Below, in pieces: positions 15,722 to 24,475 of a stretch of 64,000 nucleotides of DNA. This DNA is from JACVRW01 sp963819635. Its GTDB lineage: Bacteria; Actinomycetota; Thermoleophilia; Solirubrobacterales; Thermoleophilaceae. The notes under the pieces are model-generated. The model saw nothing but the letters and a program-made list of their open reading frames with translations. It was not told the origin of the DNA and ran no database searches. The first letter of the stretch is position 1; each line of letters begins with the position of its first letter. The translations under genes and the position numbers were made by a program. The DNA lies in NCBI GenBank assembly GCA_963819635.1, contig CAWFWX010000005.1:744001-808000 (forward strand), in the 5' to 3' direction.

Positions 15722-17895
15722 GGGTCGGCCGAGTCGTCGCTCGGGTCGTCGGACCGCGAGTCACCCACGTCGTTGCGGGGCTGCGCGGGGCTCGCCGGCG
15801 AGCTCGCTCCGCCCTTGGCGGAGCCGCCGCCGGAGGAGCGCCCGCTCGATCCGCCGCCCTGCCCGGCGGGCCCATACCCGGCAGCGCGCACCCCGGCCAG
15901 CGCTGAGTTCACGCGCGCCTTCGCGGCCGGAATCGCCGCGCTGGCCGCGCGGTACGCGTCGGGGTTCCCGGCGGTCGCGGCGTGCGCGGCCTTTCGGTAG
16001 GCCCGCGCCGCGGCCCGCAGCGCCGAGACGAGCCGGGCGTTCGCGGAGGTGTCCGCGGGGCTGAGGTTGAGCCCGCCGAGCTGCGCGGCCGCGGCCGCGT
16101 AGGCGCCCGCCAGTGAGCGCGCCGCCGCGGCCTGGCCGGCGAGCGTCTGGGAGCCCACGAGGCTCTGCTCTGCGGGGGTCGTCTCCTGCTGAAGGCTGCC
16201 GATCGTCCCGTTGAGCGAGCTCGCGTACGCGTTGCTCGGGCCGATCGGATACGGGGTCGCGCTTCTGAGCTGGAGCGTCGCCGCGATGGCGTCGCACTGG
16301 GCGGTGAACGCCTCTCGCTGATCCGGGGGCGCGGCGCACGCGACGGTTGCCACCCCGGCCGAGGTGGGCACCGTGTAGACGGTCAGCGCGCGGTCGGCTC
16401 CCAGCGGCTGGAGGTTCGCGTACCGCCACGCCTGAAGATTGTGGGCGGGGAGCCGTACGGCCTTGCGGGGCGGAACGCCGCCCGAGGCCTGCCCCGTCGA
16501 GCCGAGGAACGCGGCGGGAAGGAGGCTGCTGTTGGACGCCGTCCTGCCCTTCACGAGCCCGAAGGCGAGCACGGCCCCGCCTCTCCTGGGCGCGACGCCG
16601 GTCGCATGCGAGAGCGGCAGGCCGACGTCGGGCGCCCGCCGCAGGCGCGACCAGCCCCGAGGGACCTGAAGCGCCATGTCCCGGCCGGTCACGGTCGAGG
16701 CCGGCGTGGCGACGGCCACGCCGCTCGACCCGCTGGGGGGCGAGCTGTGGCCACCCAGGGCGGCAGCCGCTACGAAGAAGAGCGCGAACAGGATCAGCAC
16801 GGCCTTCGCCACCGGGGGGACGCGGCGGCGGCCGCGGCGGTCCGCGCGCGCTCGCCCGTCGCCGTCGTCGAGCCTGCGCGTGGGCGCCTCCGGCATCTCC
16901 GTGCGCCGCAGCGACCGCGACGGCCCCTCGGGTGCCTCGAGCGTGGACATGAGCGGCGGCTGAGCGGCCATGGTGGGCGGGGGAGTGGCCGGTCCCGCCG
17001 GCGTGTCCGGGGCACGCTGCGACGGCTCCAGCAGAGGCGCGGACCTTCTCCAGCGCGGCCCTACCGCGTGGAGCACGATTTCCTCGAACTGATCCCACGC
17101 CTCGCCGGCCGACCGGGTCCGCCCCTCCGGCTCCTTCACGAGCAGCCGCTCGATCCAGTCGGAGATCGCCGGGTCGACCTCCGGGTTCACTGATCGCGCG
17201 GGGGGGATCGGGTCGCTCACCTGACGCATCAGAATCGCCATCGGCTCCTCGGTGTCGCTGAACGGGACGCGTCCGACGAAGAACTCGAAGGCCATCACAC
17301 CGACCGAGTAGAGATCGGTCCACGGCCCGACGCCGCGTCCCATCGCCTGCTCCGGCGCCATGTAGTTGGGCGTCCCGACGGTGGTCCCCGTCTCCGTGAG
17401 GAAGGTGCCGGTGCGTGCGCTGCCCGTGGCCTTGGCGATGCCGAAGTCTGTGATCTTCACCCGCCCGCTCGAGGTGACCATGACGTTCTCCGGCTTGATG
17501 TCGCGGTGGACGATCTCGTGGCGCTCGGCGTACTCCAGCGCCGACAGCATGCCCTCCAGGATCCCGGCAACCTGGGTCAGCGACACGCGGCCGATGTGTG
17601 GCCGCAGCGAGCCGCGCTCCACGTACTCCATGGCGATGTACGGGACTCCGTCGTGCTCGAAGTAGTCGTGCACCGTGACGATGTTGGGGTGGCTCATGGA
17701 GCCCGCCAGCCGCGACTCGCGCAGGAAGCGCTGTGTGAAGGAGGGATCGGCCTGGCGGAAGGCGCTCAGCTCCTTGAGCGCCACCAGACGGTCGAGCTCC
17801 GCCTGGCGCGCGAGGAACACCGTGGCCATGCCGCCGCGGCCGAGCTCCTCGAGGACCTCGTAGCGGCCCACCGTCCTCGCGACGCGATTACCCAC
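15718..17895 (-). CDS. Membrane Ser/Thr protein kinase (PknB/Hanks type)
   Basis: A 725-residue transmembrane kinase. The catalytic domain is at 11-275: glycine loop GRGGMATV at 19-26, Lys41 in ALKE, HRDIKPEN at 130-137, DFG at 150-152 and GTPNYMAPEQ around 174-183. All key residues are present, so it should be active. A Pro-rich juxtamembrane region leads to one transmembrane helix (about 361-381) and an extracellular part of about 340 residues with no PASTA repeats. The extracellular tail is Ala-rich helical and then Gly/Ser-rich. Its stop overlaps the convergent hydrolase stop by 4 bp. It is a natural partner for the FHA domain two genes away. Confidence 0.92.
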   Translation of the reverse strand: MGNRVARTVGRYEVLEELGRGGMATVFLARQAELDRLVALKELSAFRQADPSFTQRFLRESRLAGSMSHPNIVTVHDYFEHDGVPYIAMEYVERGSLRPHIGRVSLTQVAGILEGMLSALEYAERHEIVHRDIKPENVMVTSSGRVKITDFGIAKATGSARTGTFLTETGTTVGTPNYMAPEQAMGRGVGPWTDLYSVGVMAFEFFVGRVPFSDTEEPMAILMRQVSDPIPPARSVNPEVDPAISDWIERLLVKEPEGRTRSAGEAWDQFEEIVLHAVGPRWRRSAPLLEPSQRAPDTPAGPATPPPTMAAQPPLMSTLEAPEGPSRSLRRTEMPEAPTRRLDDGDGRARADRRGRRRVPPVAKAVLILFALFFVAAAALGGHSSPPSGSSGVAVATPASTVTGRDMALQVPRGWSRLRRAPDVGLPLSHATGVAPRRGGAVLAFGLVKGRTASNSSLLPAAFLGSTGQASGGVPPRKAVRLPAHNLQAWRYANLQPLGADRALTVYTVPTSAGVATVACAAPPDQREAFTAQCDAIAATLQLRSATPYPIGPSNAYASSLNGTIGSLQQETTPAEQSLVGSQTLAGQAAAARSLAGAYAAAAAQLGGLNLSPADTSANARLVSALRAAARAYRKAAHAATAGNPDAYRAASAAIPAAKARVNSALAGVRAAGYGPAGQGGGSSGRSSGGGSAKGGASSPASPAQPRNDVGDSRSDDPSDDSADP

Positions 17896-17999
17896 CCACT
17901 GAACCTAGGCCCGGGGGTGACCCCCGCCAACAAGCACCATCGAGCGGTCGATAGCGAGTGCGTATTGAGGCGACCGCCGGCGAGCGGTTAGGTGGGGGG

Positions 18000-18260
18000 A
18001 TGCCCTCGATCCGGGACGCAGCGCTGGCCGCAGGTGTGAGTGCCGACCTCATGGTGCGTACCCACGTGCTGCGTGTGCTGCCGGCACGATTCGCGCTGGG
18101 CGCGGGGCTGCTCACGGCCGGTGCCGTGTGGGCGCTGGCCCACCTGATCGGCGCCGACCTGCGGGCACTGACGGGGACGCACGGCGGACTGCTGGCCGCC
18201 CTTGCTCGCGTCGAGTCAGAGGCGGGCGCGCATGCCGCGGCCCCACCCGAGCATCCGTAG
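18000..18260 (+). CDS. Small hydrophobic hypothetical protein
   Basis: An 86-residue frame beginning MPSIRDAALAAGVSADL, with one hydrophobic segment (about residues 28-48) and an Ala-rich end. A purine-rich GGTGGGGGG abuts the ATG. No family recognised. Its 3' end overlaps the convergent gene at 18216 by 45 bp, which lowers confidence. Confidence 0.4.
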   Translation: MPSIRDAALAAGVSADLMVRTHVLRVLPARFALGAGLLTAGAVWALAHLIGADLRALTGTHGGLLAALARVESEAGAHAAAPPEHP

Positions 18261-18578
18261 CCAGAGTCGGCGGACGCGAAGGGCGGCGTAGGCGCCGGCC
18301 ATCAGCGCCACGGCCATCAGCACGAGCACGACGGGAAGCGAGGTGCCCGAGCTGTGGGTTGTCTGCCCGCCGCGGCTGCCTTCGTCGGCCTCGTTCTCGT
18401 CCGGCTCGTTCTCGTTCCCGAAGATCTCGCCGAGGTCGATGGCCGCCATCGGCGCGACGGCGGAGGGAGCGGGGGCGCCGGCGCCACCCGGGTGCGGGAC
18501 GGGCGCTCCGGCGGTGGCAAGCACCACGCCGATCGCGAGCAGTGAGAGGACGAGCCGGAGCCTCATCGCGGTCCTCAC
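18216..18578 (-). CDS. Small secreted/membrane protein with N- and C-terminal hydrophobic segments
   Basis: A 120-residue protein. The GTG start at 18578 overlaps the stop of the HxlR gene (GTGA), giving translational coupling; an ATG at 18566 is the alternative. A signal peptide (LRLVLSLLAIGVVLATAGA) is followed by a Pro/Gly region, an acidic Asn/Glu stretch, a second transmembrane helix (about SLPVVLVLMAVALMAGAYA) and a basic tail. No family recognised. Confidence 0.65.
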   Translation of the reverse strand: MRTAMRLRLVLSLLAIGVVLATAGAPVPHPGGAGAPAPSAVAPMAAIDLGEIFGNENEPDENEADEGSRGGQTTHSSGTSLPVVLVLMAVALMAGAYAALRVRRLWLRMLGWGRGMRARL

Positions 18579-18967
18579 GCGGCCGCCGCGAGCTCGTGGA
18601 CCGTTGCGGGCTCGTCGTCGTTCAGCATGCGGGCGGACACGTTGTCCGGCATGTTCTCCGCGGCCCACTCGTACATGGTCATGAGCGGCCCGGTGAGGCT
18701 CCAGCCGAGGGGCGTGAGCGAGTACTCGACCCTGGGCGGCACCTCGGCGTGGACCCGCCGGGCGATCAGGCCATCGCGCTCGAGTGCGCGCAGCGTCTGG
18801 GTCAGAGTCTTCTTCGAGATCTCGCCGACCTCGTAGAAGACCTCGCTATAGCGGCGGGTTCCGTTCGCCAGCAGGTAGAGCACGTCCACGCGCCACTTGG
18901 AGGCGACCAGATCGAGCACTGTCCTGGTCCCGTTGATCATCTGCAGGTCCGTGACGTGATCGGTCAT
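18575..18967 (-). CDS. HxlR-family transcriptional regulator
   Basis: A 130-residue winged helix-turn-helix regulator. Typical features are VLDLVASKWRVDVLYLLANG at the N-terminus, RRYSEVFYEVGEISKKTLTQ (recognition region), LRALERDGLIARR and the wing VEYSLTPLG. HxlR regulators usually sense electrophiles or metabolites and control adjacent genes. No Cys is present, so thiol sensing as in HypR/QorR is unlikely. It is co-transcribed with the small membrane protein downstream. Confidence 0.93.
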   Translation of the reverse strand: MTDHVTDLQMINGTRTVLDLVASKWRVDVLYLLANGTRRYSEVFYEVGEISKKTLTQTLRALERDGLIARRVHAEVPPRVEYSLTPLGWSLTGPLMTMYEWAAENMPDNVSARMLNDDEPATVHELAAAA

Positions 18968-19016
18968 GTCGGGCGACGGTACGACGATTCCGCGCCCGAT
19001 CGACAGGCCTCGCTTC

Positions 19017-20843
19017 TCAGTCGATAGCGGCTCGCGAGCCTGGCGGCGAGATGCGAAGGATCCGGTCGTCGCCCGCCCGCGGCGTCCCGCGCCCGTCGCG
19101 GTTGCTGGTCAGCGCGTACAGGGCTCCGTCGGGTCCCTCCACGACGGTTCGCAGCCGTCCGAACCGACCGCGCAGCAACGGCACATCAGCGGCGATGCGG
19201 CCGTGAGTGAACACGAGCCGGCGGAGTTGCTCGCCGCGCAGGCAGGCGAACACGAAGCTGCCGGTCCAGGCGGACCCATGTCGCGCAACGAAGGTCGCCC
19301 CCGATGGAGCAAGGGGCAGGCGGTAGACCTTCAGCGGCGCATCGAAGCCACTCTGGTCGAAGCCGTAGACCGCCGGCCACCCGTAGTTGCCGCCGCTCAC
19401 GATCCGGTTCACCTCGTCGTACCCCGCCGGCCCATCGACCCCCTCCGAGGGCCCGTGCTCCGTGGCGAGCAGGCGACGGGTGCCCGGCTCCCAGTCGAAG
19501 CCCTGCGGATTGCGGTGACCGCGCGAGATGATCTCGGGACGCCCGCCGGCGCCGCGATATTGCGCAGGCGACAGCGCCAGGAACTTGCCGTTGAGCGAGT
19601 CGGCTTGCTGGGCGAGCTCGCCCTGACCGGCGTCTCCGGTGGCCACGTAGAGGCGGCCGTCGGGCCCGAACGCGATCCGCCCGCTGTCGTGCACCGAGCC
19701 GGCCTGGATGCCGTCCACCAGGGAGCGCTCGCGCAGAAGCCGCCCGCCTTCGTAGCGCCAGCGTTCGAGCCGCATGCCCTCGGCGGTCGTGTAGTAGAGG
19801 TAGGTGAAGTGGTTCTGGCTGAAGCGGGGGTCGATGGCGAGGCCGAGCAGGCCGCCCTCGCCCTGGGCGCTCACGGGCACGCGCGCGACGGGCCTGCGCC
19901 GCAGCCGGCCGTCGCGCTCCAGCAGGCGAACGCGGCCGGGGCGCTCGGTAACAAGGGCACTGCGATCGGGAAGGAACGCGATCTCCCACGGGATCTCCAG
20001 CCCGGTGGCCACGGTCCTAACCCGCGGGCGAGGTGGCGGGCGGCGGTCGCATCGGTCGGTGCCGGGGCAGGACTTGAGAATCCGGACCTGAGGCTCGCCG
20101 TGCTGCCAGCGCAACTGCAGCAGCAGTGACGCCGCGTTGTTCGCGTAGTCGAGCTCGCGCAGGTGGCGCTCGGCGTTCACCCGGTGCACGAGCACGTACC
20201 GGCCGGCTCGCAGGCCGGCGAGCGGCAGATACTGGCCCTCCAGGTTCGCCTGGTAGTTGTCTCCGTACCCGACGGAGATGCCCTCCTGGATTCCGAGCAG
20301 CTCCGGCTCCTCGAGACCGCAGCGACCTGTGTAGACGGGCTCGGGCGGAGCTCCCGGATGCCTGTGGCGCGTGGCCGGGTAGCGGTCACCGAGGCAGAAG
20401 CCCGTCTTGCGATCCCTGACCGCGGCGACGCGCGCGCCGGCCCGGCGCAGCTCGTAGCGGTCGAACCCGAGCAGGTGCCAGTGGCGGTGGTCGGGCGAGA
20501 CGACGTAGCGCAGCTGACCGGCATCCGAGATCAGCTCCTGGGGCGCCCCATCCCGCTCGACGAGCTGGTCGGCGTCCATGGTCGCGGTGTCCGCTCCCGG
20601 CCGGTGCCCGCTGATGATCAGCGGGCCGTCGCCCACGTTGGCGACGGCGGACTGGAATCCCAGCAGGTAGGCCGGGCCGCGAGCGTCCCGCGCGCGCGTG
20701 ATTACGAGATCCGAGGGGACCGCCTGATCGAGGTCCGGGAGGCGTTCCGACCCCGCCGCGGCGACGGGCCCGCCCGCGGCCATCGCCAACGCTGCCGCGG
20801 AGAGGACGAGTGCCACGACGACGGGCAGAACACGGAGCGTCAT
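19017..20843 (-). CDS. Secreted lysyl oxidase - PQQ-type sugar dehydrogenase fusion
   Basis: A 608-residue exported protein. The ATG at 20843 has a GAGGAG site 5 nt upstream and is preferred over 20858. Signal peptide about 1-30. Residues about 40-260 match the lysyl-oxidase domain: copper-binding HRHWH with His 119, 121 and 123, GFCLGDRYP, GISVGYGDNYQANLEGQYLP and LRELDYANN. Residues about 278-608 match the glucose/sorbosone dehydrogenase beta-propeller: IPWEIAFLPDRSALVTERPG, GGLLGLAIDP, RDRDG-like loops and SGGNYGWP. The two domains could couple an amine oxidase with a quinoprotein dehydrogenase in the wall. Confidence 0.87.
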   Translation of the reverse strand: MTLRVLPVVVALVLSAAALAMAAGGPVAAAGSERLPDLDQAVPSDLVITRARDARGPAYLLGFQSAVANVGDGPLIISGHRPGADTATMDADQLVERDGAPQELISDAGQLRYVVSPDHRHWHLLGFDRYELRRAGARVAAVRDRKTGFCLGDRYPATRHRHPGAPPEPVYTGRCGLEEPELLGIQEGISVGYGDNYQANLEGQYLPLAGLRAGRYVLVHRVNAERHLRELDYANNAASLLLQLRWQHGEPQVRILKSCPGTDRCDRRPPPRPRVRTVATGLEIPWEIAFLPDRSALVTERPGRVRLLERDGRLRRRPVARVPVSAQGEGGLLGLAIDPRFSQNHFTYLYYTTAEGMRLERWRYEGGRLLRERSLVDGIQAGSVHDSGRIAFGPDGRLYVATGDAGQGELAQQADSLNGKFLALSPAQYRGAGGRPEIISRGHRNPQGFDWEPGTRRLLATEHGPSEGVDGPAGYDEVNRIVSGGNYGWPAVYGFDQSGFDAPLKVYRLPLAPSGATFVARHGSAWTGSFVFACLRGEQLRRLVFTHGRIAADVPLLRGRFGRLRTVVEGPDGALYALTSNRDGRGTPRAGDDRILRISPPGSRAAID

Positions 20844-21010
20844 CACTCTCCTCGGCATCGCGGCGAGGCTAGTCCAGGGACTGGCCGAGGAAGGGGGCGG
20901 CAACGCCCCCGAGGGGGCCCCCCGGGGTTCCCAAGGGTTCCTCGGGGTGCCCGGCGGCGCGGGTTGCGGGACGTAGCTTCAGAGCGATTCCGACCACAAG
21001 GAGACACCGC

Positions 21011-21841
21011 ATGTCCCTCAAGAAGAGAACCACCCTGCCGCTGGCTCTCGCAGTCAGCGCCGCGCTGGCCCTGCCGACGGCCGCCATGGCCGGCGGGGAT
21101 GCTCCTCCCCTCAACCCGTCTGTTGTGGGTGTTCCGATCATGCGCACGCAGGTCGCGCTCGACAACGCGGCGAACGCGATCGACAAGGGCAAGGGCGCCA
21201 CGGCGGCCGGCCCGCTCACCGCGTCGCGGCGGTACCTGATCCGCTCGTACAAGGGCGCCAAGTACCTGATCGCGAATACTCCGGCGCCGCCGGTCGACGA
21301 CGCGAGTGCGACTGCTCGGTCGCGCAAGTTCGTCAAGCTTGCTCGCCGCTTCATTCGTGCCACGCGCCGCGGCTCGTCGCGCGGTTGGATCGGGGCGCGC
21401 AGCAGCCAGTTCGTCGGGCCCGTCTTCGCCGACGCGGCGACGGCGGTGTTCAACGTGTTCGGGAGCCAGTACAACGCCGCCACCTCGGCGGTGAACATGG
21501 TGCCCGACGTGAAGGGCAACCTGCTCAACAAGGTGCAGACCTCGCTCAACACGGCGATCGTGCTCCGGAACCGCCTGGTCAAGATCGTGGCCGCGGCCGC
21601 TCCGCCGCCCCCCGCCGACGACGCGAGGGCCGCGCAGGACTCCGATGACGTCACGACGTACGACCTGGTGATGCCGAGCGTCTCGGTGCTGATCGGCGAC
21701 GAGCTCCAGCAGCTGCAGGCGACCGCTGCGGACACCTCGCTCCCGGCGGCGTCGCGCGCCGCACTGACCACGGCGATCGCGGCCGACTCGCAGATCAAGC
21801 TGCGCATCGACACGCTGTGGCCTCCCGTCACCGACGACTGA
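21011..21841 (+). CDS. Secreted alpha-helical protein of unknown function
   Basis: A 276-residue protein with an AAGGAG ribosome site 7-8 nt before the ATG and a classical signal peptide (LPLALAVSAALALPTAAMA, cleaved about residue 27). The mature protein is Ala-rich, helical and without Cys, with two halves separated by a Pro/Asp linker near residue 200. No family recognised. It stands alone and is followed by a strong terminator. Confidence 0.75.
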   Translation: MSLKKRTTLPLALAVSAALALPTAAMAGGDAPPLNPSVVGVPIMRTQVALDNAANAIDKGKGATAAGPLTASRRYLIRSYKGAKYLIANTPAPPVDDASATARSRKFVKLARRFIRATRRGSSRGWIGARSSQFVGPVFADAATAVFNVFGSQYNAATSAVNMVPDVKGNLLNKVQTSLNTAIVLRNRLVKIVAAAAPPPPADDARAAQDSDDVTTYDLVMPSVSVLIGDELQQLQATAADTSLPAASRAALTTAIAADSQIKLRIDTLWPPVTDD

Positions 21842-21871
21842 ACCACAACGCCCCTCGGGCGTAGCGCACAT

Positions 21872-21901
21872 CGAGCGGCCGGCCTTAGAGCCGGCCGCTC
21901 G
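21872..21901 (+). terminator. Rho-independent-type terminator after 21011 gene
   Basis: 12-bp perfect GC stem (arms 21872-21883 and 21890-21901) with a CTTAGA loop, then CGTTT. It lies between the ends of two convergent genes and could serve both strands. Confidence 0.8.
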
Positions 21902-21922
21902 CGTTTCCGGGGTGGCCGGCAG

Positions 21923-22873
21923 CTAGGCGACCGGCGTGAGGTACCAGTGGGTCAGTTGCGGATAGCGAGCTGCGATCGAGCGTCTGATGCGCTCCAGGGC
22001 GTCTACCACCTCGTCGCCGTCGAGACCGTCGTGAAGGCGGACCTCGCCGGTGACGAGCACGTCGCGCGGACCGAGGTAGACGGCCTGGAGCGACGGCACG
22101 TCGGCCACCGCCTCGTCGGCCATGATCAGGTCGCGGAGCAGCGCGCTGTAGCGGTCCGGGACCGCCTGATTCGTGAGCAGGTCGCGGTTGCGTGACGCGA
22201 GCCGCGTGGCGATGTACAGCAGCAGCACCCCGATGAGCATGCTCGCGATCCCGTCCGCGGCTGCCGGTCCACCCAGCTCGTGAACGATGAGAGCGATCAG
22301 GGCGAGCCCCGCGCCCAGGACGTCGGCGGTGTCCTCGAGGTAGACGGTGGTGAGCGTCGGGTCGGCGCTCTCGCGCACGTAGCCGGGCACGCTCAGGGCG
22401 CGGGTCCTGGCGCGGCGCCGCACCTCGCGGCTTGCGATGAAGCGGCTCGAGCCGTCAAGAACGAGCGCGATCGTCAGCACCACAGCGCCGACCCAGAACG
22501 AGTCCAGCGGCTCCGGATCCAGAAGGCGCTGCACGCCCTGCCAGACCGACACCACACCGCCCACCGCGAACATGCCGAGCGCGGCGAGCAGCGCCCAGAA
22601 GTAGCGCTCAGCCCCGTAGCCGAAAGGGTGGCGCTCGTCGGGCTCCCGCGCGCTGCGGCGCAGGGCCACCAGCAGGAACAGCTCGTTGCCCGCGTCGGCC
22701 GCGCTGTGGAGCGTCTCGGCCACGAGGGCGGTCGAGCCCGTCAGCACGGCAGCGACGCCCTTGGCGATGGTGATGATCACGTTCGCGGCAAGCGCCGCGA
22801 GCACGCTGCGCAGGCTCTGCTCGCCGGCGAGCGCGGGAGGGGAGGGTGGTTCGTCGGACCGGGCGGCCGTCAC
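21923..22873 (-). CDS. Cation diffusion facilitator (CDF) transporter
   Basis: A 316-residue membrane protein, six predicted helices and a C-terminal cytosolic domain. The metal-site motif HSAADAGNE in the second helix (H-x3-D) and EDTADVLGAG in the fifth are the CDF transport-site residues; ERHPFGYGAERYFWAL is the characteristic inter-helix loop. Expected to export Zn2+ or a related divalent cation by proton antiport. Start is GTG at 22873. No metal regulator is adjacent. Confidence 0.9.
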   Translation of the reverse strand: MTAARSDEPPSPPALAGEQSLRSVLAALAANVIITIAKGVAAVLTGSTALVAETLHSAADAGNELFLLVALRRSAREPDERHPFGYGAERYFWALLAALGMFAVGGVVSVWQGVQRLLDPEPLDSFWVGAVVLTIALVLDGSSRFIASREVRRRARTRALSVPGYVRESADPTLTTVYLEDTADVLGAGLALIALIVHELGGPAAADGIASMLIGVLLLYIATRLASRNRDLLTNQAVPDRYSALLRDLIMADEAVADVPSLQAVYLGPRDVLVTGEVRLHDGLDGDEVVDALERIRRSIAARYPQLTHWYLTPVA

Positions 22874-22930
22874 GGTGGTCGCTGCGAGACCCTATGCGGC
22901 CTGCCGCGCCTGCGACCATGAGCTCGCCGT

Positions 22931-24280
22931 CTAGCGCAGAGCCGCCGCGGCGTCGATCAGGCCGTGTCCGTAGCGGGTATCGAATCCCGGGGGACCGGCG
23001 TCACGCGCGGTCCGCTCGATCAGTCGCTCCACGGCGGCCGGGCGCGGGTGGCGTCCGAGCCGCCTCGAGCCGATGATCAGTGCGGCCAGGCCTGCCACGT
23101 GCGGCGACGCCATCGACGTTCCGTAGAAGCCGGACGGGAGCGCGAAGTGGGCGGGGTCGCGGCCGAAGGTCTGCTGGTAGATCGAGCCGGCGGGCAGGTC
23201 GGGCCGGCAGTGCGCCGCGTCCCACTCGTCGTCGCTGAGCGCCGCGTCCGCGCCGCCGCCCGGCGCGGCGACGTCGACCTCCGCGCCGGCGTTCGAGTAC
23301 TTGGCCTGGCAGCCGCGCTCGGTCGTTGCGGCCACCGCGATGACACCGCGCGCGCGTCCGGGATAGGGGAGCACGGAAGTCCTCGCCCCGTTCCCGGCCA
23401 CGGCCGTGAGCACCAGGCCATGCCGGTTGGCGCTCGCGACGGCGCTCATCACCTGCGGGATGTCACGGGCGTTCACGAACTCCGGGAACTCGAGGCTCAT
23501 GTTGATCACGTCGGCGTGGTTCCGGATCGCGTATCGGATGCCGCGCGCGACGGTCTGGGCATCGCCTGCCCCGAACATGTCGAGCGTGCGCACCGGCATG
23601 ATCCGCGCGCCGTACGCGATCCCGGCGGCGCCGATTCCGTTGTTCGTGGACTCGGCGATGGTTCCGGACACGTGCGTGCCGTGGCCGTTCAGGTCGAGCG
23701 GAAAGCGGTCGTCGTCGATGAAGTCATGGCCGCGGACGAAGGAGCGCAGGTCGGGGGCACGGCGGAAGGGCCCGAGCCTCCGGTAGGCCACGCCGGTGTC
23801 GAGCACGGCGACCACCGCGCCGCGGCCACCCGGAGCCCCCCGGCCGCGCGCGAGCGCCCAGGCCTCCGGCATGTTGATCCCGAACGGGCCCGAGAAGTTC
23901 CACTGGAGCGGGAAACCGGGGTCGTTGGGGAAGGCGCTTGCGTGAGCGATGTAGTTCGGCACCGCGTAGGCCACGCGGGGGTCGGCGCGCAGCTCCGAGA
24001 GCGTCTCGCCGACCGACTCGTCGTCCTGAACCTCGAGCTCCTTCGAACCATCGGGGAGGGCGCTCACGGGCTCCGTCCCCGCCTCTGACTCGATCGTCGC
24101 CTGGGTCGCCTTACCGGTCCCGTCGGCGTAGCGCACGATCACCTCTCCCGGCACGTACGGCGCCGTTCCGGGTTGCTCGGCGCGAGCCAGTGCCGGCGCG
24201 ACGAGCAGCGCGCAGACGACCCCGCTGATCAGCAACCCGAGCGGGCCCATCGTCCGGCGGTCTGTGGCCCTGGCGCTCAC
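22931..24280 (-). CDS. Secreted S8 subtilisin-like serine protease
   Basis: A 449-residue exported protease. A signal peptide (about 1-35) is followed by an inhibitor I9-like propeptide (GEVIVRY ... VAYAVPNY) and the catalytic domain with Asp in AVLDTGVAY, His in NGHGTHVSGTI and Ser in GTSMASPHVAGLAALI. All three triad residues are present. Ends GHGLIDAAAAL, the usual closing helix. No C-terminal sorting or repeat domain, so it is likely released or loosely bound. Start GTG at 24280; an ATG at 24250 would also retain the signal peptide. Confidence 0.93.
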   Translation of the reverse strand: MSARATDRRTMGPLGLLISGVVCALLVAPALARAEQPGTAPYVPGEVIVRYADGTGKATQATIESEAGTEPVSALPDGSKELEVQDDESVGETLSELRADPRVAYAVPNYIAHASAFPNDPGFPLQWNFSGPFGINMPEAWALARGRGAPGGRGAVVAVLDTGVAYRRLGPFRRAPDLRSFVRGHDFIDDDRFPLDLNGHGTHVSGTIAESTNNGIGAAGIAYGARIMPVRTLDMFGAGDAQTVARGIRYAIRNHADVINMSLEFPEFVNARDIPQVMSAVASANRHGLVLTAVAGNGARTSVLPYPGRARGVIAVAATTERGCQAKYSNAGAEVDVAAPGGGADAALSDDEWDAAHCRPDLPAGSIYQQTFGRDPAHFALPSGFYGTSMASPHVAGLAALIIGSRRLGRHPRPAAVERLIERTARDAGPPGFDTRYGHGLIDAAAALR

Positions 24281-24475
24281 GGGTCTCGCGAGGCTAGGAC
24301 GGTGCTCTGCGAAGCCGGGATGCCCGGCTTCCCCAGGGGGCCCGGAGGTGCCCTAACGGCCCGTGTTCGGCCGGCCCTGGGCTTCCCTATCCGGTGAGAA
24401 CGCGAGCCGATTGGTGACCCCGCTGCCCGCCCGTACCGTGGATTTCATGCCTCCCAATCCACGAATGGAGAACTC

